Source: Gammaproteobacteria bacterium
GTDB lineage: Bacteria; Pseudomonadota; Gammaproteobacteria; GCA-001735895
Length of the DNA: 53,383 nt
Direction: 5' to 3'
Assembly (NCBI GenBank): GCA_026989015.1
Contig: JALSKD010000148.1
Span: 1-53,383, forward strand
Shown one piece after another: positions 25,956-34,840 of this stretch (position 1 is the stretch's first letter; the number at the start of each line of letters is the position of its first letter). Both the position numbers and the translations under genes were made by a program. A model generated the notes under the pieces. It was not told the origin of the DNA. It saw nothing but the letters and a program-made list of their open reading frames with translations, and did not search any database.

Positions 25956-27017
25956 TCAGCCTTCCTCGATGTCTGCGGCATCGGCGGCGTCAACGCCGCC
26001 CTTGAGTACGAAGGTTTCGATGTTTTTCTCGTTGAGCAGGAACGAGGCAGCGGAACTGCGGCGGCCGGTATCGCAATAGATGACATAGCGGCTATCCCTG
26101 TCCAGCGAGTTGGCCTTCATGCGCAGGAAGATCAGCGGTATGTTGATGCTGTTGCGGATGTGCTTGGTCTTGTGTTCGTCGGGCAGGCGTACATCCAGCC
26201 ACAGCCCCCCCTCATCGACGATGCGCCGCGCCTCGTCGTAATCGACCCAGTTGAGCAGCGGCTCGTTGAGCAGGGAGTTGAAGTCTTCCTTGTTCAGGCG
26301 CATCAGGCTGCCATTGGTGAGCATGGTCACGGTCGCGTTGCGCGCGGTGTCGGAGATCAGCGCTTCCTCGCCGAAGCTGTCGCCGACGCCCAGTGTGGCC
26401 AGCTTCACCCCCTTCGGGTTGGCGGGGGTGGAGCGGGTGACCAGGCAACGCCCTTCCTTGATGATGTAGAAGTAGTCGCCGGGTGCATCCTGCTCGATCA
26501 CCACATCACCGGCCTTGAAGTTGACCGGTTCCATGCGCATGAACAGGGCCTGGATGTTGGACGGCGGAATGCGGTGGAAGGCGCGGGTCTGCAGGATGCG
26601 GGTCATCCAGTCGGTGCCGTCGGTGTCGTCGCTTTCGTCCAGCGCCTCCACCTGGTAGCTTCCGGTCTGGTCCCAGGTGAGCATGATGTCCAGCATGTCG
26701 CTGTTGACATGGATCAGGGTCGCCGGTGAAGCGGCGCGCGCCGACACCGTGCGGGGAAAGGTATGTGCCAGCGGGTGACGGGCCTCTTCACTGCCGGCTT
26801 CGATGGTCTTGACCGTCTTGCCGTTGCTGATCAGTTCCACGCTGCCCTCGACGAGGTAGACATGGGCCTTGTCCATGTCGCCTTGCTTGAACAGGTATTT
26901 TCCCGGCTTGAGGTGGTGGGTCTTGACCTTGCCCAGCAGATCCTCGATGTTCTCGCTGTTCAGGGAGTTGATGGGGGTCAGCTGCTTGAGGAACGCGGCG
27001 TCAATCGGGTTGGGCAT
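25956..27017 (-). CDS. Cyclic-nucleotide-binding protein with C-terminal rhodanese domain
   Basis: A 353-residue cytosolic protein. Two cNMP-binding folds stand in tandem. The first (about 20-130) keeps LKPGKYLFKQGDMDKAHVYL but has no standard phosphate-binding cassette. The second (about 145-255) has VIEQDAPGDYFYIIKEG and the cassette SFGEEALISDTARNATV with the cNMP-contacting Glu and Arg. A rhodanese domain follows (about 260-350) with DVRLPDEHKTKHIRNSINI and the active-site loop YCDTGRRSS, where C315 is the sulfur-carrying cysteine. No DNA-binding helix-turn-helix is present. It lies directly upstream of the CHASE2 kinase operon that includes an adenylate cyclase, so cAMP control of sulfur transfer is a reasonable inference. 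Confidence 0.9.
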   Translation of the reverse strand: MPNPIDAAFLKQLTPINSLNSENIEDLLGKVKTHHLKPGKYLFKQGDMDKAHVYLVEGSVELISNGKTVKTIEAGSEEARHPLAHTFPRTVSARAASPATLIHVNSDMLDIMLTWDQTGSYQVEALDESDDTDGTDWMTRILQTRAFHRIPPSNIQALFMRMEPVNFKAGDVVIEQDAPGDYFYIIKEGRCLVTRSTPANPKGVKLATLGVGDSFGEEALISDTARNATVTMLTNGSLMRLNKEDFNSLLNEPLLNWVDYDEARRIVDEGGLWLDVRLPDEHKTKHIRNSINIPLIFLRMKANSLDRDSRYVIYCDTGRRSSAASFLLNEKNIETFVLKGGVDAADAADIEEG

Positions 27018-27110
27018 GAACTGCGGCTATCCTGGCTCGTGAGGGGGAGCGGGTATTCTGTCGATGACGACGGCAGAAATCAACCGACGCACTTTCCATC
27101 CGCCGTACGG

Positions 27111-28856
27111 TCAACCGGACTGACGGGTGATATCGACATAGAGCTTCAGCTTTTGCCCGGGTTGCAGGTACTTGCCCAGCCGGTTCCATTTGCGGATATC
27201 GGACACGCGGACATTGAACTTGCTGGCAATGCGTGACAGCGAGTCGCCCTTGCGCACGGTGTAGCGTAGCGCATGCAGTTTGCGGCTTGCCGGCGACCGC
27301 GGCAACAGCGAAACATGCCGTGCGCGGGCCTTGGTGTTCTTCCAGATCACCAGTTTCTGGCCAACCCTGAGGGTGTCGATGGGGGCCAGTCCGTTCCAGC
27401 GCGCCAGCGAGCGTGTGCTCACGCCATAGGTGCGCGATATGCTCCAGAAACTCTCGCCCTTGCGCACCCGGTGGGTGATCTTGCGCTTGCCGCGCGGGCT
27501 GTTCTGCAACCGGTTGAGGCGCGCGCTCTGGCTCAGGGTGTACTGCTTGAGCGAACGGGTTGCGGTCGGGATCATCAGGTATTTTCCGGCGCGGATGCGG
27601 TTGCCACGGATGCCGTTGACCTGGCGGATGAGGCGGGCGGTGGTGCTGTGCCGCCGGGCGATTTGGCTCAGGGTGTCGCCCTTGCGAATCCTGTAGCGCA
27701 CCCAGTGGATGCGCTTGCTCTTGGGCAGCTTGGCCAGCGCTTCGTTGAATCGATCCATCGATGCGCGGGGCAGCAGCAGCCGGTGCGGACCGTCCGGCGG
27801 GGTGGCCCAGCGGTTGAAGGCCGGGTTGAGCTGGTAGAGTTCCTCGGTGCTGATGCCGGCGAGATCGGCAGCCAGCGCCAGGTCGATCTGGCTGTCCAGC
27901 TCGACGAGCGCGTAGCTGCGTTCGTCCTCGATGTGCAGCAGGTCGATGCCGTAGCGGTCCGGGTTGCTGAAGATCTCCTTCAGCGCCAGTAGCTTGGGCA
28001 CATATTCACGGGTCTCCCGGCGCAGTTTTCTGCCCAGGGACCAGAAATCCTGCCCGCGGCCCTTCTTGCGGTTGTATCGCCGCACCGAGCGGATTTTTCC
28101 GGGGCCGGCGTTGTAGGCGGCCAGAGCCAGTTCCCAGTCGCCATCGAACTGTGCGGCCAGATCCTTGAGGTAGCGTGCCGCGGCACGGGTGGATTCGATG
28201 ATGTCGCGTCGACCGTCGTACCACCAGTTCTGCTTCAGCCCGAGATGGCGGCCGGTGGAGGGGATGATCTGCCACATGCCGGAGGCGCGGCCGTGGGAGT
28301 AGGCGAAGGCCTGGTAGGCGCTCTCGACGATGGGCAGCAGGGCCATTTCGCTCGGCAGGTCGTATTCCTCGAGCACATCGAGAATGAACGGCAGCACCGG
28401 CTTTGCACGGTGCATGACGCGGTTGAGGTATTCGGGGTGCTTGAGGTACCAGTCCAGCTGTTTCCTGACCTGGGCATTGAGGACCGGTTTCATGCGCATG
28501 CCGCGCTGCAGGCGGGTCCAGGCATTGTTTTCCTGTTGCAGTGCGGCATCGGCCTGCTGGCGGATGTCGTCAGCGGGTTCGATGGGGGCCGGTATGACGG
28601 CTGGAGGAGGTTCGCCATCGCCGGATCGGGGTTCACCATCGGCGCGGGCCGCAAGGGCCTCGAAATCACCGCCGGGCAGGATCCGCGGTTGGGGGGAAGC
28701 GGCGGTTTCGGGCGCTGTGACCGAAGCCGTGTCCACGACCTCAGCCAGTTCCGGCGCGGGCCGTGCCAGGCCTTGGCTGTCGGGACGCAGGGCTTGGCAG
28801 CCGGTGGTGGTCAGCAGGGCCAGCAGCAGGCTGCCGAGGGTTTGAATTTTTCTCAC
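27111..28856 (-). CDS. mltD: Membrane-bound lytic murein transglycosylase D with three LysM repeats
   Basis: A 581-residue lipoprotein that cleaves peptidoglycan glycan strands. Residues 1-20 form a lipoprotein signal (LLALLTTTGCQ, C20; the T at -3 is atypical). After a Pro/Ala-rich linker comes the SLT domain (about 150-290) with catalytic E178 in LLPIVESAYQAFAYSHGRAS, then GMWQIIPSTGRHLGL and the AAYNAGPGKIR motif. Three LysM repeats follow, beginning YRIRKGDTLSQIA, HRVRKGESFWSIS and YTVRKGDSLSRIA. I chose GTG 28856 because it starts exactly at the signal peptide, and the nearest upstream ATG (28913) lies in the predicted -10 box. It is divergent from yafS-rnhA-dnaQ, as in many gammaproteobacteria. 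Confidence 0.92.
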   Translation of the reverse strand: MRKIQTLGSLLLALLTTTGCQALRPDSQGLARPAPELAEVVDTASVTAPETAASPQPRILPGGDFEALAARADGEPRSGDGEPPPAVIPAPIEPADDIRQQADAALQQENNAWTRLQRGMRMKPVLNAQVRKQLDWYLKHPEYLNRVMHRAKPVLPFILDVLEEYDLPSEMALLPIVESAYQAFAYSHGRASGMWQIIPSTGRHLGLKQNWWYDGRRDIIESTRAAARYLKDLAAQFDGDWELALAAYNAGPGKIRSVRRYNRKKGRGQDFWSLGRKLRRETREYVPKLLALKEIFSNPDRYGIDLLHIEDERSYALVELDSQIDLALAADLAGISTEELYQLNPAFNRWATPPDGPHRLLLPRASMDRFNEALAKLPKSKRIHWVRYRIRKGDTLSQIARRHSTTARLIRQVNGIRGNRIRAGKYLMIPTATRSLKQYTLSQSARLNRLQNSPRGKRKITHRVRKGESFWSISRTYGVSTRSLARWNGLAPIDTLRVGQKLVIWKNTKARARHVSLLPRSPASRKLHALRYTVRKGDSLSRIASKFNVRVSDIRKWNRLGKYLQPGQKLKLYVDITRQSG

Positions 28857-28911
28857 TTGGCGTATGATTCTTGTGTGTGTACTGTCGATGATGGGTATCG
28901 AAGCTGCGGGC

Positions 28912-28940
28912 ATGCTACCCGCCGATGTGCGGACTTGCAA
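28912..28940 (-). promoter_or_regulatory. Predicted sigma-70 promoter of mltD
   Basis: On the minus strand TTGCAA (28940-28935) and TAGCAT (28917-28912) are 17 bases apart, 56 bases before the chosen GTG start. The last T of the -10 box begins an ATG that would otherwise be an alternative start. Confidence 0.6.
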
Positions 28941-28986
28941 CCGGCTTCACAGTTTGGCCCTTGACATCAACCCTAGTGGATGACCC

Positions 28987-29793
28987 GTGAAAATCAAGCC
29001 CGATCGCCAACGGCCGGAACCGATCCCGCCGCCCGATGCGCTCTCTCTGTCCGAGTGGTACCGCGGCGATCTCGGTCGTTACTTGTCCGGGCGTATCGCC
29101 GAGGTCATGGACGGTGTGCTGGCCACCTGTTTCGGCTATTACGCCCTCTATCTGGGGTGCGCCGAGCCGGCCGCGACGATCATGCGCGGCAACCGCGTCA
29201 AGCGTCTGTTCCTGCTGGGGCAGGAGCCGGTGGCGGGCGCAGACGGGGTTCCGGTAATGGATGCGCGCATCGATTTTGCCGCCTTGCCGATCGCCAGCGA
29301 CAGCAGCGATCTGGTGGTGCTCGCCCATGCTCTGTCGCAGACGCACCATCCCCACGCCTTGTTGCGCGAGGCGCATCGGGTGCTGATTCCCGACGGCAAG
29401 CTGGTGATCGTCGATTTCAATCCGGTGTCGCTGTGGGGATTGCGGCACCTGTTTCAGTCCTGGCTCGACGATGCGCCCTGGGCCGGTCATTACTACACCG
29501 CGCGTCGACTGAAGGACTGGGCCAGTCTGCTCGGTTTCGAACTGCTGCAGCATCGGCGCAGCGGGCATATCCTTCCTCTGGGGTTCTCCGCACTGATCCG
29601 CCGTTCGCGTCTGTTCAGCAAGTTTTCCGGCCGCTGGCTGGATTTTTCCGGCGCGGTCAATGTGCTGGTGTTCGAAAAGACGACGATACCGCTGACGCCG
29701 GTACGCAGCCGGCGCTGGGTCAGCCCGCGCCTGCTGGGGCCGCGCGTGGCCCGGCCCAGTGTCGGCCGTGACATGAAATACGACCGCAAATAA
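28987..29793 (+). CDS. yafS: YafS-like class I methyltransferase
   Basis: A 268-residue putative SAM-dependent methyltransferase. The N-terminal half has ALSLSEWYRGDLGRYLSGR and a divergent motif I; the core is recognisable at FAALPIASDSSDLVVLAHAL, LLREAHRVLIPDGKLVIVDFNP and the C-terminal YYTARRLKDWASLLGFELL, which is the Methyltransf_11 pattern. Length and position directly before rnhA and dnaQ match E. coli YafS, whose substrate is unknown. The start is GTG 28987; no strong ribosome site is present. The stop codon abuts the rnhA ATG (TAAATG). The glyoxalase II gene often found here is absent. Confidence 0.82.
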   Translation: MKIKPDRQRPEPIPPPDALSLSEWYRGDLGRYLSGRIAEVMDGVLATCFGYYALYLGCAEPAATIMRGNRVKRLFLLGQEPVAGADGVPVMDARIDFAALPIASDSSDLVVLAHALSQTHHPHALLREAHRVLIPDGKLVIVDFNPVSLWGLRHLFQSWLDDAPWAGHYYTARRLKDWASLLGFELLQHRRSGHILPLGFSALIRRSRLFSKFSGRWLDFSGAVNVLVFEKTTIPLTPVRSRRWVSPRLLGPRVARPSVGRDMKYDRK

Positions 29794-30261
29794 ATGGCAT
29801 TCAGGAACAAGGGCACGGTGACCCTCTACACCGATGGCGCCTGCCGTGGCAATCCCGGTCCCGGCGGCTGGGGCGTGTTGCTGCGCTACGGAGACACCGA
29901 GAAAACCCTCTACGGCTACGAACCGGAGACCACCAACAACCGCATGGAACTTCAGGCGGTGATCGAAGGCCTGCGCGCGTTGCGGAGGCCCTGTCGCGTG
30001 CAGCTCAATACCGATTCGAAGTATGTCATGCAGGGTCTCAACGACTGGCTGCCGGGGTGGAAGCGAAACGGCTGGAAGACAGCGGCGAAAAAGGCGGTCA
30101 AGAATCAGGATCTGTGGCAGGCGCTGGATGCCGAGGTACAGCGCCATGACATCGATTGGCGCTGGGTACGCGGCCATTCCGGCGTGCCCGGCAACGAGCG
30201 GGCGGATGCGCTGGCCAACCGCGCCATCGACGAACGCGTGAAACGGGCGGAGGGCGCATGA
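29794..30261 (+). CDS. rnhA: Ribonuclease HI
   Basis: A 155-residue endonuclease that degrades the RNA strand of RNA-DNA hybrids in replication and R-loop removal. The four acidic catalytic residues are present: D14 ([17 protein letters not shown]), E52 ([11 protein letters not shown]), D74 (NTDSKYV) and D138 ([11 protein letters not shown]), with H128 of VRGHSG. The basic [16 protein letters not shown] segment corresponds to the substrate-binding handle. The ATG directly follows the yafS stop, and its own TGA overlaps the dnaQ ATG. Confidence 0.97.
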   Translation: MAFRNKGTVTLYTDGACRGNPGPGGWGVLLRYGDTEKTLYGYEPETTNNRMELQAVIEGLRALRRPCRVQLNTDSKYVMQGLNDWLPGWKRNGWKTAAKKAVKNQDLWQALDAEVQRHDIDWRWVRGHSGVPGNERADALANRAIDERVKRAEGA

Positions 30262-30956
30262 ACCGTCAGATCGTACTGGATACCGAGACCACCGGGCTTG
30301 AGCCGACGCAAGGGCACCGCATCATCGAGATCGGCTGTGTCGAACTGGTCAATCGTCGGCTCACCGGCAATACCTGGCACCACTACTTCAATCCCGACCG
30401 GGAAATCGATGCCGGTGCCTTTGCGGTGCACGGGCTGTCCAACGAGTTTCTGTCCGACAAGCCCCGCTTTGCGGAGCTGGCTGATGAGTTTCTCGACTAC
30501 ATCCGCGGCGCCGAACTGATCATCCACAACGCGCCCTTCGATGTCGGGTTCCTGAACCACGAGCTGTCGCTGCTCGATGAGCCCCGGCCGCGTATCGAGG
30601 AGGTCGCGCAGGTGCTGGACACGCTGGTGCTGGCGCGGCAGAAGCATCCGGGGCAGAAGAATACGCTGGATGCCCTGTGCAAGCGCTACGATATCGACAA
30701 CAGTGCGCGCACCCTGCACGGCGCCTTGCTCGACTCCGAGATCCTCGCCGATGTCTATCTGATGATGACCGGCGGCCAGACCCGGCTGATGCTGGATGCC
30801 GAGGAGGATGCCGAGGTCGGTCATGGCGAAGCGGTCCACCGCGCCCGGGTCGATGCCAGCGGGCTGGCCGTGTGGGAGGTGGACGCGGAAGCGCGCGAGG
30901 CGCATCAGGCCTATCTGGAATTTCTCGCTGAACAGGCGGGGAAAGCCGCCTGGTGA
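30258..30956 (+). CDS. dnaQ: DNA polymerase III epsilon subunit, 3'-5' proofreading exonuclease
   Basis: A 232-residue DEDDh exonuclease that proofreads for the replicative polymerase. Catalytic residues: D8 and E10 ([10 protein letters not shown]), D95 ([14 protein letters not shown]), H154 and D159 ([17 protein letters not shown]). After the nuclease domain GGQTRLML matches the position of the beta-clamp-binding motif (QTSMAF in E. coli), and a C-terminal tail of about 50 residues would bind the alpha subunit. The start overlaps the rnhA stop (ATGA). Confidence 0.96.
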   Translation: MNRQIVLDTETTGLEPTQGHRIIEIGCVELVNRRLTGNTWHHYFNPDREIDAGAFAVHGLSNEFLSDKPRFAELADEFLDYIRGAELIIHNAPFDVGFLNHELSLLDEPRPRIEEVAQVLDTLVLARQKHPGQKNTLDALCKRYDIDNSARTLHGALLDSEILADVYLMMTGGQTRLMLDAEEDAEVGHGEAVHRARVDASGLAVWEVDAEAREAHQAYLEFLAEQAGKAAW

Positions 30957-30994
30957 GCCGGTTTTGAACGCACCCCAATGAATAAATAGAATTT

Positions 30995-31022
30995 ATAAGG
31001 CTAGCAAGCTTATTATTTTTTT
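30995..31022 (+). terminator. Weak terminator candidate after dnaQ
   Basis: ATAAG (30995-30999) can pair with CTTAT (31009-31013) around a 9-base loop, followed closely by seven T residues. The stem is short and AT-rich, so termination here is uncertain. Confidence 0.35.
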
Positions 31023-31034
31023 CTATCTCTTTGG

Positions 31035-31054
31035 GGAGGGGCGTCCGCCCTTCC
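31035..31054 (+). terminator. GC-rich hairpin between dnaQ and soeA
   Basis: GGAGGGGC (31035-31042) pairs with GCCCTTCC (31047-31054) with one G-U pair and a 4-base loop, followed by GTTT. It may insulate soeA from dnaQ transcription together with the weaker hairpin before it. Confidence 0.4.
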
Positions 31055-31087
31055 GTTTACCCCTTCGTGAATCTATCTGATTGCATC

Positions 31088-31120
31088 AGTACTGACTAAT
31101 CTATTGAATTAGTCGTTACT
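31088..31120 (+). promoter_or_regulatory. Dyad-symmetric operator candidate upstream of soeABC
   Basis: AGTACTGACTAAT (31088-31100) and ATTAGTCGTTACT (31108-31120) form 13-base arms with two mismatches around a 7-base spacer; the inner seven bases GACTAAT/ATTAGTC are perfect. It ends 19 bases before the soeA ATG, next to a TAATAT that could be a -10 box (31120-31125). Size and placement suit a dimeric repressor or activator site; the protein is unknown. Confidence 0.5.
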
Positions 31121-31139
31121 AATATAGGTTCACTGCTTC

Positions 31140-34124
31140 ATGTCCGTGTTCAAGACCGATGTCACCTACAACTTCATGCGCGATCTGCCGGACGAGATCT
31201 ATCTCGACCATGCCGCCGAACGCCCCTGCGACGCCAATCCGCTGCCGCAGTTCGAACCGCATGACCGGCAGGAAATCAAGTACACCACCTGTTACATGTG
31301 CGCCTGCCGCTGTGGCATCAAGGTGACCGTCGAGGACAACCAGGTCCGTTACATACAGGGCAACCGCAATCATCCGATCAACCGCGGCGTGCTCTGCGCC
31401 AAGGGCAATGCCGGCATCATGAAGCAGATATCGCCCGCGCGACTGCGCGCACCGCTGCGGCGCAAGCCCGACTCCGAGCGAGGCAGCGGCGAGTTCGAGG
31501 AGATCTCCTGGGACGAGGCACTGGATATTCTCGAAAAGCGCCTGCGCCACATCCGCGAGACCGATCCGAAGAAGCTGGGCTTCTTCACCGGTCGCGACCA
31601 GATGCAGGCGCTGACCGGACTCTGGGCGCAGCAGTTCGGCACCATCAACTGGTCGGCCCATGGCGGCTTCTGTTCGGTCAACATGGCGGCCGCCGGTCTC
31701 TACACCATGGGCCATGCGTTCTGGGAGTTCGGCGATCCCGACTGGGAGCGCACCAAGTACTTCATGCTCTGGGGCGTGGCCGAGGACCATTCTTCCAACC
31801 CGTTCAAGATCGGGCTGGAGACACTCAAGCGCAACGGCGGCAAATTCATCACCATCAATCCGGTGCGCACCGGCTACCAGGCCATCGCCGATGAATGGGT
31901 GCCGATCCGCCCCGGTACCGACGGCCTGTTCGCGCTGTCGATGATCCATGTGCTGCTCAAGAAGGACCTCATCGATCACGCGTTCATCGTCCGCTACACC
32001 AACGGGCCGCAACTGGTCATCGATGCGCCGGGCACCGCGAAACACGGCCTGATCGCCCGCGACGACAACGGCCGGCCGCTGGCCTGGGATCAGAAATCGG
32101 AAGCCTTCGTCGATGCCCTGCTGCCGGACATCGAACCGGCCCTGTTTGGCGAATACACCCTCCCCGACGGCACCCGGGTGAAGACCAGTTTCACGCTGCT
32201 GGCGGAACGCTATCTGGACGACGCCTACGCACCGGAGAACGCGGAGAAGGTCTGCGGCATCGCCGCGCGCGACATCGAACGCATCGCGCTGGAGCTGGCC
32301 CATGTGGCCTTCAAGGAGGCCATCGAGATCGAAACCGAGTGGACCGACTGGGCCGGGCGCAAGCACGACCGATTCATCGGCCGCCCGGTATCGATGCACG
32401 GCATGCGCGGCATCGCCGCCCATTCCAACGGTTTCCAGACCGCGCGCGCCATCCACTTTCTGCAGATCCTGCTCGGATCGGTGGACTGCCCCGGCGGCCA
32501 TCGCTCCAAGGCACCCTATCCCAAGCATGTGCCGCCGCCGATCAAGCCGGCGAAGGAGGTGCGCCCGAACACGCCCCTGTCGTCACCGCCTCTGGGTTTC
32601 CCCAAGGCGCCGGAGGATCTGGTCATCGACGATGACGGCAACCCTCTGCGCATCGACAAGGCCTATTCCTGGGAAGCGCCGCTGGCCAACCACGGCCTGA
32701 TGCACATGGTCATCAACAATGCGGTCAAGGGCGATCCCTATCCTCTCGACACCCTGATCTTCTTCATGGCGAACATGGCCTGGAACTCCAGCATGAACAC
32801 CGCCAACACCCAGGAGTTGCTGAAGGAAAAGGACGATAAGGGCGAATACAAGATCCCGTTTTTGGTGGTGGTCGATTCCTTCCATTCGGAGACGGTCAAC
32901 TTCGCCGATCTGGTATTGCCCGACACCACCTACCTGGAACGGCATGACGCCATCTCGCTGCTCGACCGGCCGATCTCGGAGCCGGATGCCATTTGCGACT
33001 CGGTGCGCATCCCGGTGATCGAGCCGGACCGTGATGTGCGGCCCTGGCAGGAAGTGATGGTGGAGATGGCCGGCCGTCTCGGTTTTCCGGCCTTCGTCAA
33101 CGAGGACGGCACGCCGAGGTTCAGTTCCTATACCGATTTCATCGTCAACTACGAAAAATCGCCCGGCGTGGGGTTCCTCGCCGGCTGGCGCGGCAAGGAC
33201 GGCGAATCGCATCTGGTCGGCGAACCGAACCCCGACCAATGGAAACGCTACGAGGAGAATCAGGCCTTCTTCGAATACCACCTGCCGGACCACATGAAGT
33301 ACTACAAGTTCGCCAACAAGGATTACCTGGAACTGGCGCACAAGGCCGGTTTCAACCACTCGGCGGAGCCGATCATCATGGAGCTGTATTCGGAAACCAT
33401 GCAGAAGTTCAAGCTGGCGGGGCAGGGGCTGTATGACGGGCCGCAACCCTCCAGTGATGTCGACCGCGAACGGCTGGCCAGGTATTTCGACCCGCTGCCC
33501 TTCTTCCACAAGCCGCTCGAGCAGGAGCAGACCTGCGACGATGAATACCCGTTCTTCGCCTTCACCCAGCGCCCGATGATGATGTACCACAGCTGGGATT
33601 CGCAGAATGCCTGGCTGCGTCAGATCATCGCCCGCAATTTCCTGTACATGAACCGGCAGCAGGCCGAGTCCATGGGCATCGAGGACGAGTCCTGGATCTG
33701 GGTCGAGTCCCACAACGGCAAGATCCGCTGCCAGGTCAAGCTGATGGAGGGTGTGCAGTCCGATTCGGTGTGGACCTGGAACGCGATCGGCAAGCAGAAG
33801 GGCGCCTGGGGCCTGGACGAGAACGCCAACGAAAGCTCCGAAGGTTTTTTGATGAACCACCTGATCTCCGAGCTGCTGCCGCCGAAGGCAGGCCGTCGTG
33901 AACTGACCAATTCCGACCCGGTCACCGGGCAGGCAGCCTGGTACGACCTGAAGGTGAAGATCTACCCGGCGAAAAAGGGCGAGACCGGGGTCTGGCCGCA
34001 ATTCGATCCGGTGCGCAAGCTGCCCGGATATCAGGGCCTGCTCGACACCATTCGTTACCACACCCATGCACCGGTGCGGCTCACGCGCTCGCTGTGCGAC
34101 ATCCTGACCAGAGGACAGAAATAA
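31140..34124 (+). CDS. soeA: Sulfite dehydrogenase (quinone) molybdoprotein subunit, SoeA-like
   Basis: A 994-residue molybdopterin oxidoreductase of the DMSO-reductase family. It would oxidise sulfite to sulfate and pass electrons to SoeB. The N-terminal 4Fe-4S site is C51, C54, C58 and C86 (TTCYMCACRCGIKV, LCAKG). A probable molybdenum-ligating cysteine is C178 in AHGGFCSVN. Pterin-binding regions follow (LWGVAEDHSSNPFK, ITINPVRT, VLPDTTYLERHD) and a C-terminal dinucleotide-binding domain. There is no Tat signal, which fits the cytosolic SoeABC type and argues against periplasmic Dms or Psr enzymes. Polysulfide or thiosulfate reductase-like function remains possible. The stop overlaps the soeB start (TAATG). 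Confidence 0.8.
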   Translation: MSVFKTDVTYNFMRDLPDEIYLDHAAERPCDANPLPQFEPHDRQEIKYTTCYMCACRCGIKVTVEDNQVRYIQGNRNHPINRGVLCAKGNAGIMKQISPARLRAPLRRKPDSERGSGEFEEISWDEALDILEKRLRHIRETDPKKLGFFTGRDQMQALTGLWAQQFGTINWSAHGGFCSVNMAAAGLYTMGHAFWEFGDPDWERTKYFMLWGVAEDHSSNPFKIGLETLKRNGGKFITINPVRTGYQAIADEWVPIRPGTDGLFALSMIHVLLKKDLIDHAFIVRYTNGPQLVIDAPGTAKHGLIARDDNGRPLAWDQKSEAFVDALLPDIEPALFGEYTLPDGTRVKTSFTLLAERYLDDAYAPENAEKVCGIAARDIERIALELAHVAFKEAIEIETEWTDWAGRKHDRFIGRPVSMHGMRGIAAHSNGFQTARAIHFLQILLGSVDCPGGHRSKAPYPKHVPPPIKPAKEVRPNTPLSSPPLGFPKAPEDLVIDDDGNPLRIDKAYSWEAPLANHGLMHMVINNAVKGDPYPLDTLIFFMANMAWNSSMNTANTQELLKEKDDKGEYKIPFLVVVDSFHSETVNFADLVLPDTTYLERHDAISLLDRPISEPDAICDSVRIPVIEPDRDVRPWQEVMVEMAGRLGFPAFVNEDGTPRFSSYTDFIVNYEKSPGVGFLAGWRGKDGESHLVGEPNPDQWKRYEENQAFFEYHLPDHMKYYKFANKDYLELAHKAGFNHSAEPIIMELYSETMQKFKLAGQGLYDGPQPSSDVDRERLARYFDPLPFFHKPLEQEQTCDDEYPFFAFTQRPMMMYHSWDSQNAWLRQIIARNFLYMNRQQAESMGIEDESWIWVESHNGKIRCQVKLMEGVQSDSVWTWNAIGKQKGAWGLDENANESSEGFLMNHLISELLPPKAGRRELTNSDPVTGQAAWYDLKVKIYPAKKGETGVWPQFDPVRKLPGYQGLLDTIRYHTHAPVRLTRSLCDILTRGQK

Positions 34125-34813
34125 TGCGACTCGGCCTCGTCATCGATCTCGACGTCTGTGTCGGCTGCAATGCCTGCGCGGTGTCCTGCAAGCAGTGGAA
34201 CACCTCCGGCACCACCGGCCCGCTGACCGACTATGCCCCCTACAGCAAGGACCCGAGCGGGGTCTGGTTCAACCGCATCCGCAACTTCGAGATCGGGGAT
34301 TACCCGAACAACAAGACGGTGCATTTCCCGATGTCCTGCATGCACTGCGAGGACGCGGCCTGCGTTACCGTGTGTCCGACCGGCGCGTCCTACAAGCGCA
34401 AGGAGGACGGCATCGTGCTGGTGGATCAGGACAAGTGCATGGGGTGCAACTACTGTTCATGGGCCTGTCCCTACGGTGCCCGCGAACTGGACCGCGAGGA
34501 CGGCACGATGAAGAAATGTACCCTCTGCATCGACCGCATCTACGACAAGAACCTGGCCCCGGAAGACCGTCAGCCGACCTGCGTCATCACCTGTCCGGCC
34601 CATGCGCGGCATTTCGGGGATTTCGACGACCCCAACTCCAATGTCAACAAGCTGGTGCGCGAGCGCGGCGGCAACGCGCTGATGCCGGAGCTGGGCTACC
34701 GGCCCACCAACATGTACCTGCCTCCGCGCGCGGTGAAGCAGGAGCCCACGGTGCAGAAGGACAGCATCATCAGCAAGGTCAAGGACTGGGTCAATCGGTC
34801 CATCGCGCGCTGA
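34124..34813 (+). CDS. soeB: Iron-sulfur electron-transfer subunit, SoeB-like
   Basis: A 229-residue ferredoxin-like protein that should carry electrons from the molybdoprotein to the membrane subunit. Four 4Fe-4S cysteine clusters are visible: DVCVGCNACAVSCKQ, CMHCEDAACVTVCPTGA, DKCMGCNYCSWACPYGA and KKCTLCIDR with CVITCPAHA. The length fits DmsB/NrfC-type subunits. The ATG at 34124 overlaps the soeA stop and has GAGGACAG upstream; an earlier in-frame ATG lies inside soeA and was not used. Confidence 0.9.
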   Translation: MRLGLVIDLDVCVGCNACAVSCKQWNTSGTTGPLTDYAPYSKDPSGVWFNRIRNFEIGDYPNNKTVHFPMSCMHCEDAACVTVCPTGASYKRKEDGIVLVDQDKCMGCNYCSWACPYGARELDREDGTMKKCTLCIDRIYDKNLAPEDRQPTCVITCPAHARHFGDFDDPNSNVNKLVRERGGNALMPELGYRPTNMYLPPRAVKQEPTVQKDSIISKVKDWVNRSIAR

Positions 34814-34840
34814 GCCGCGCATTCAACATCGGAGACTTCC

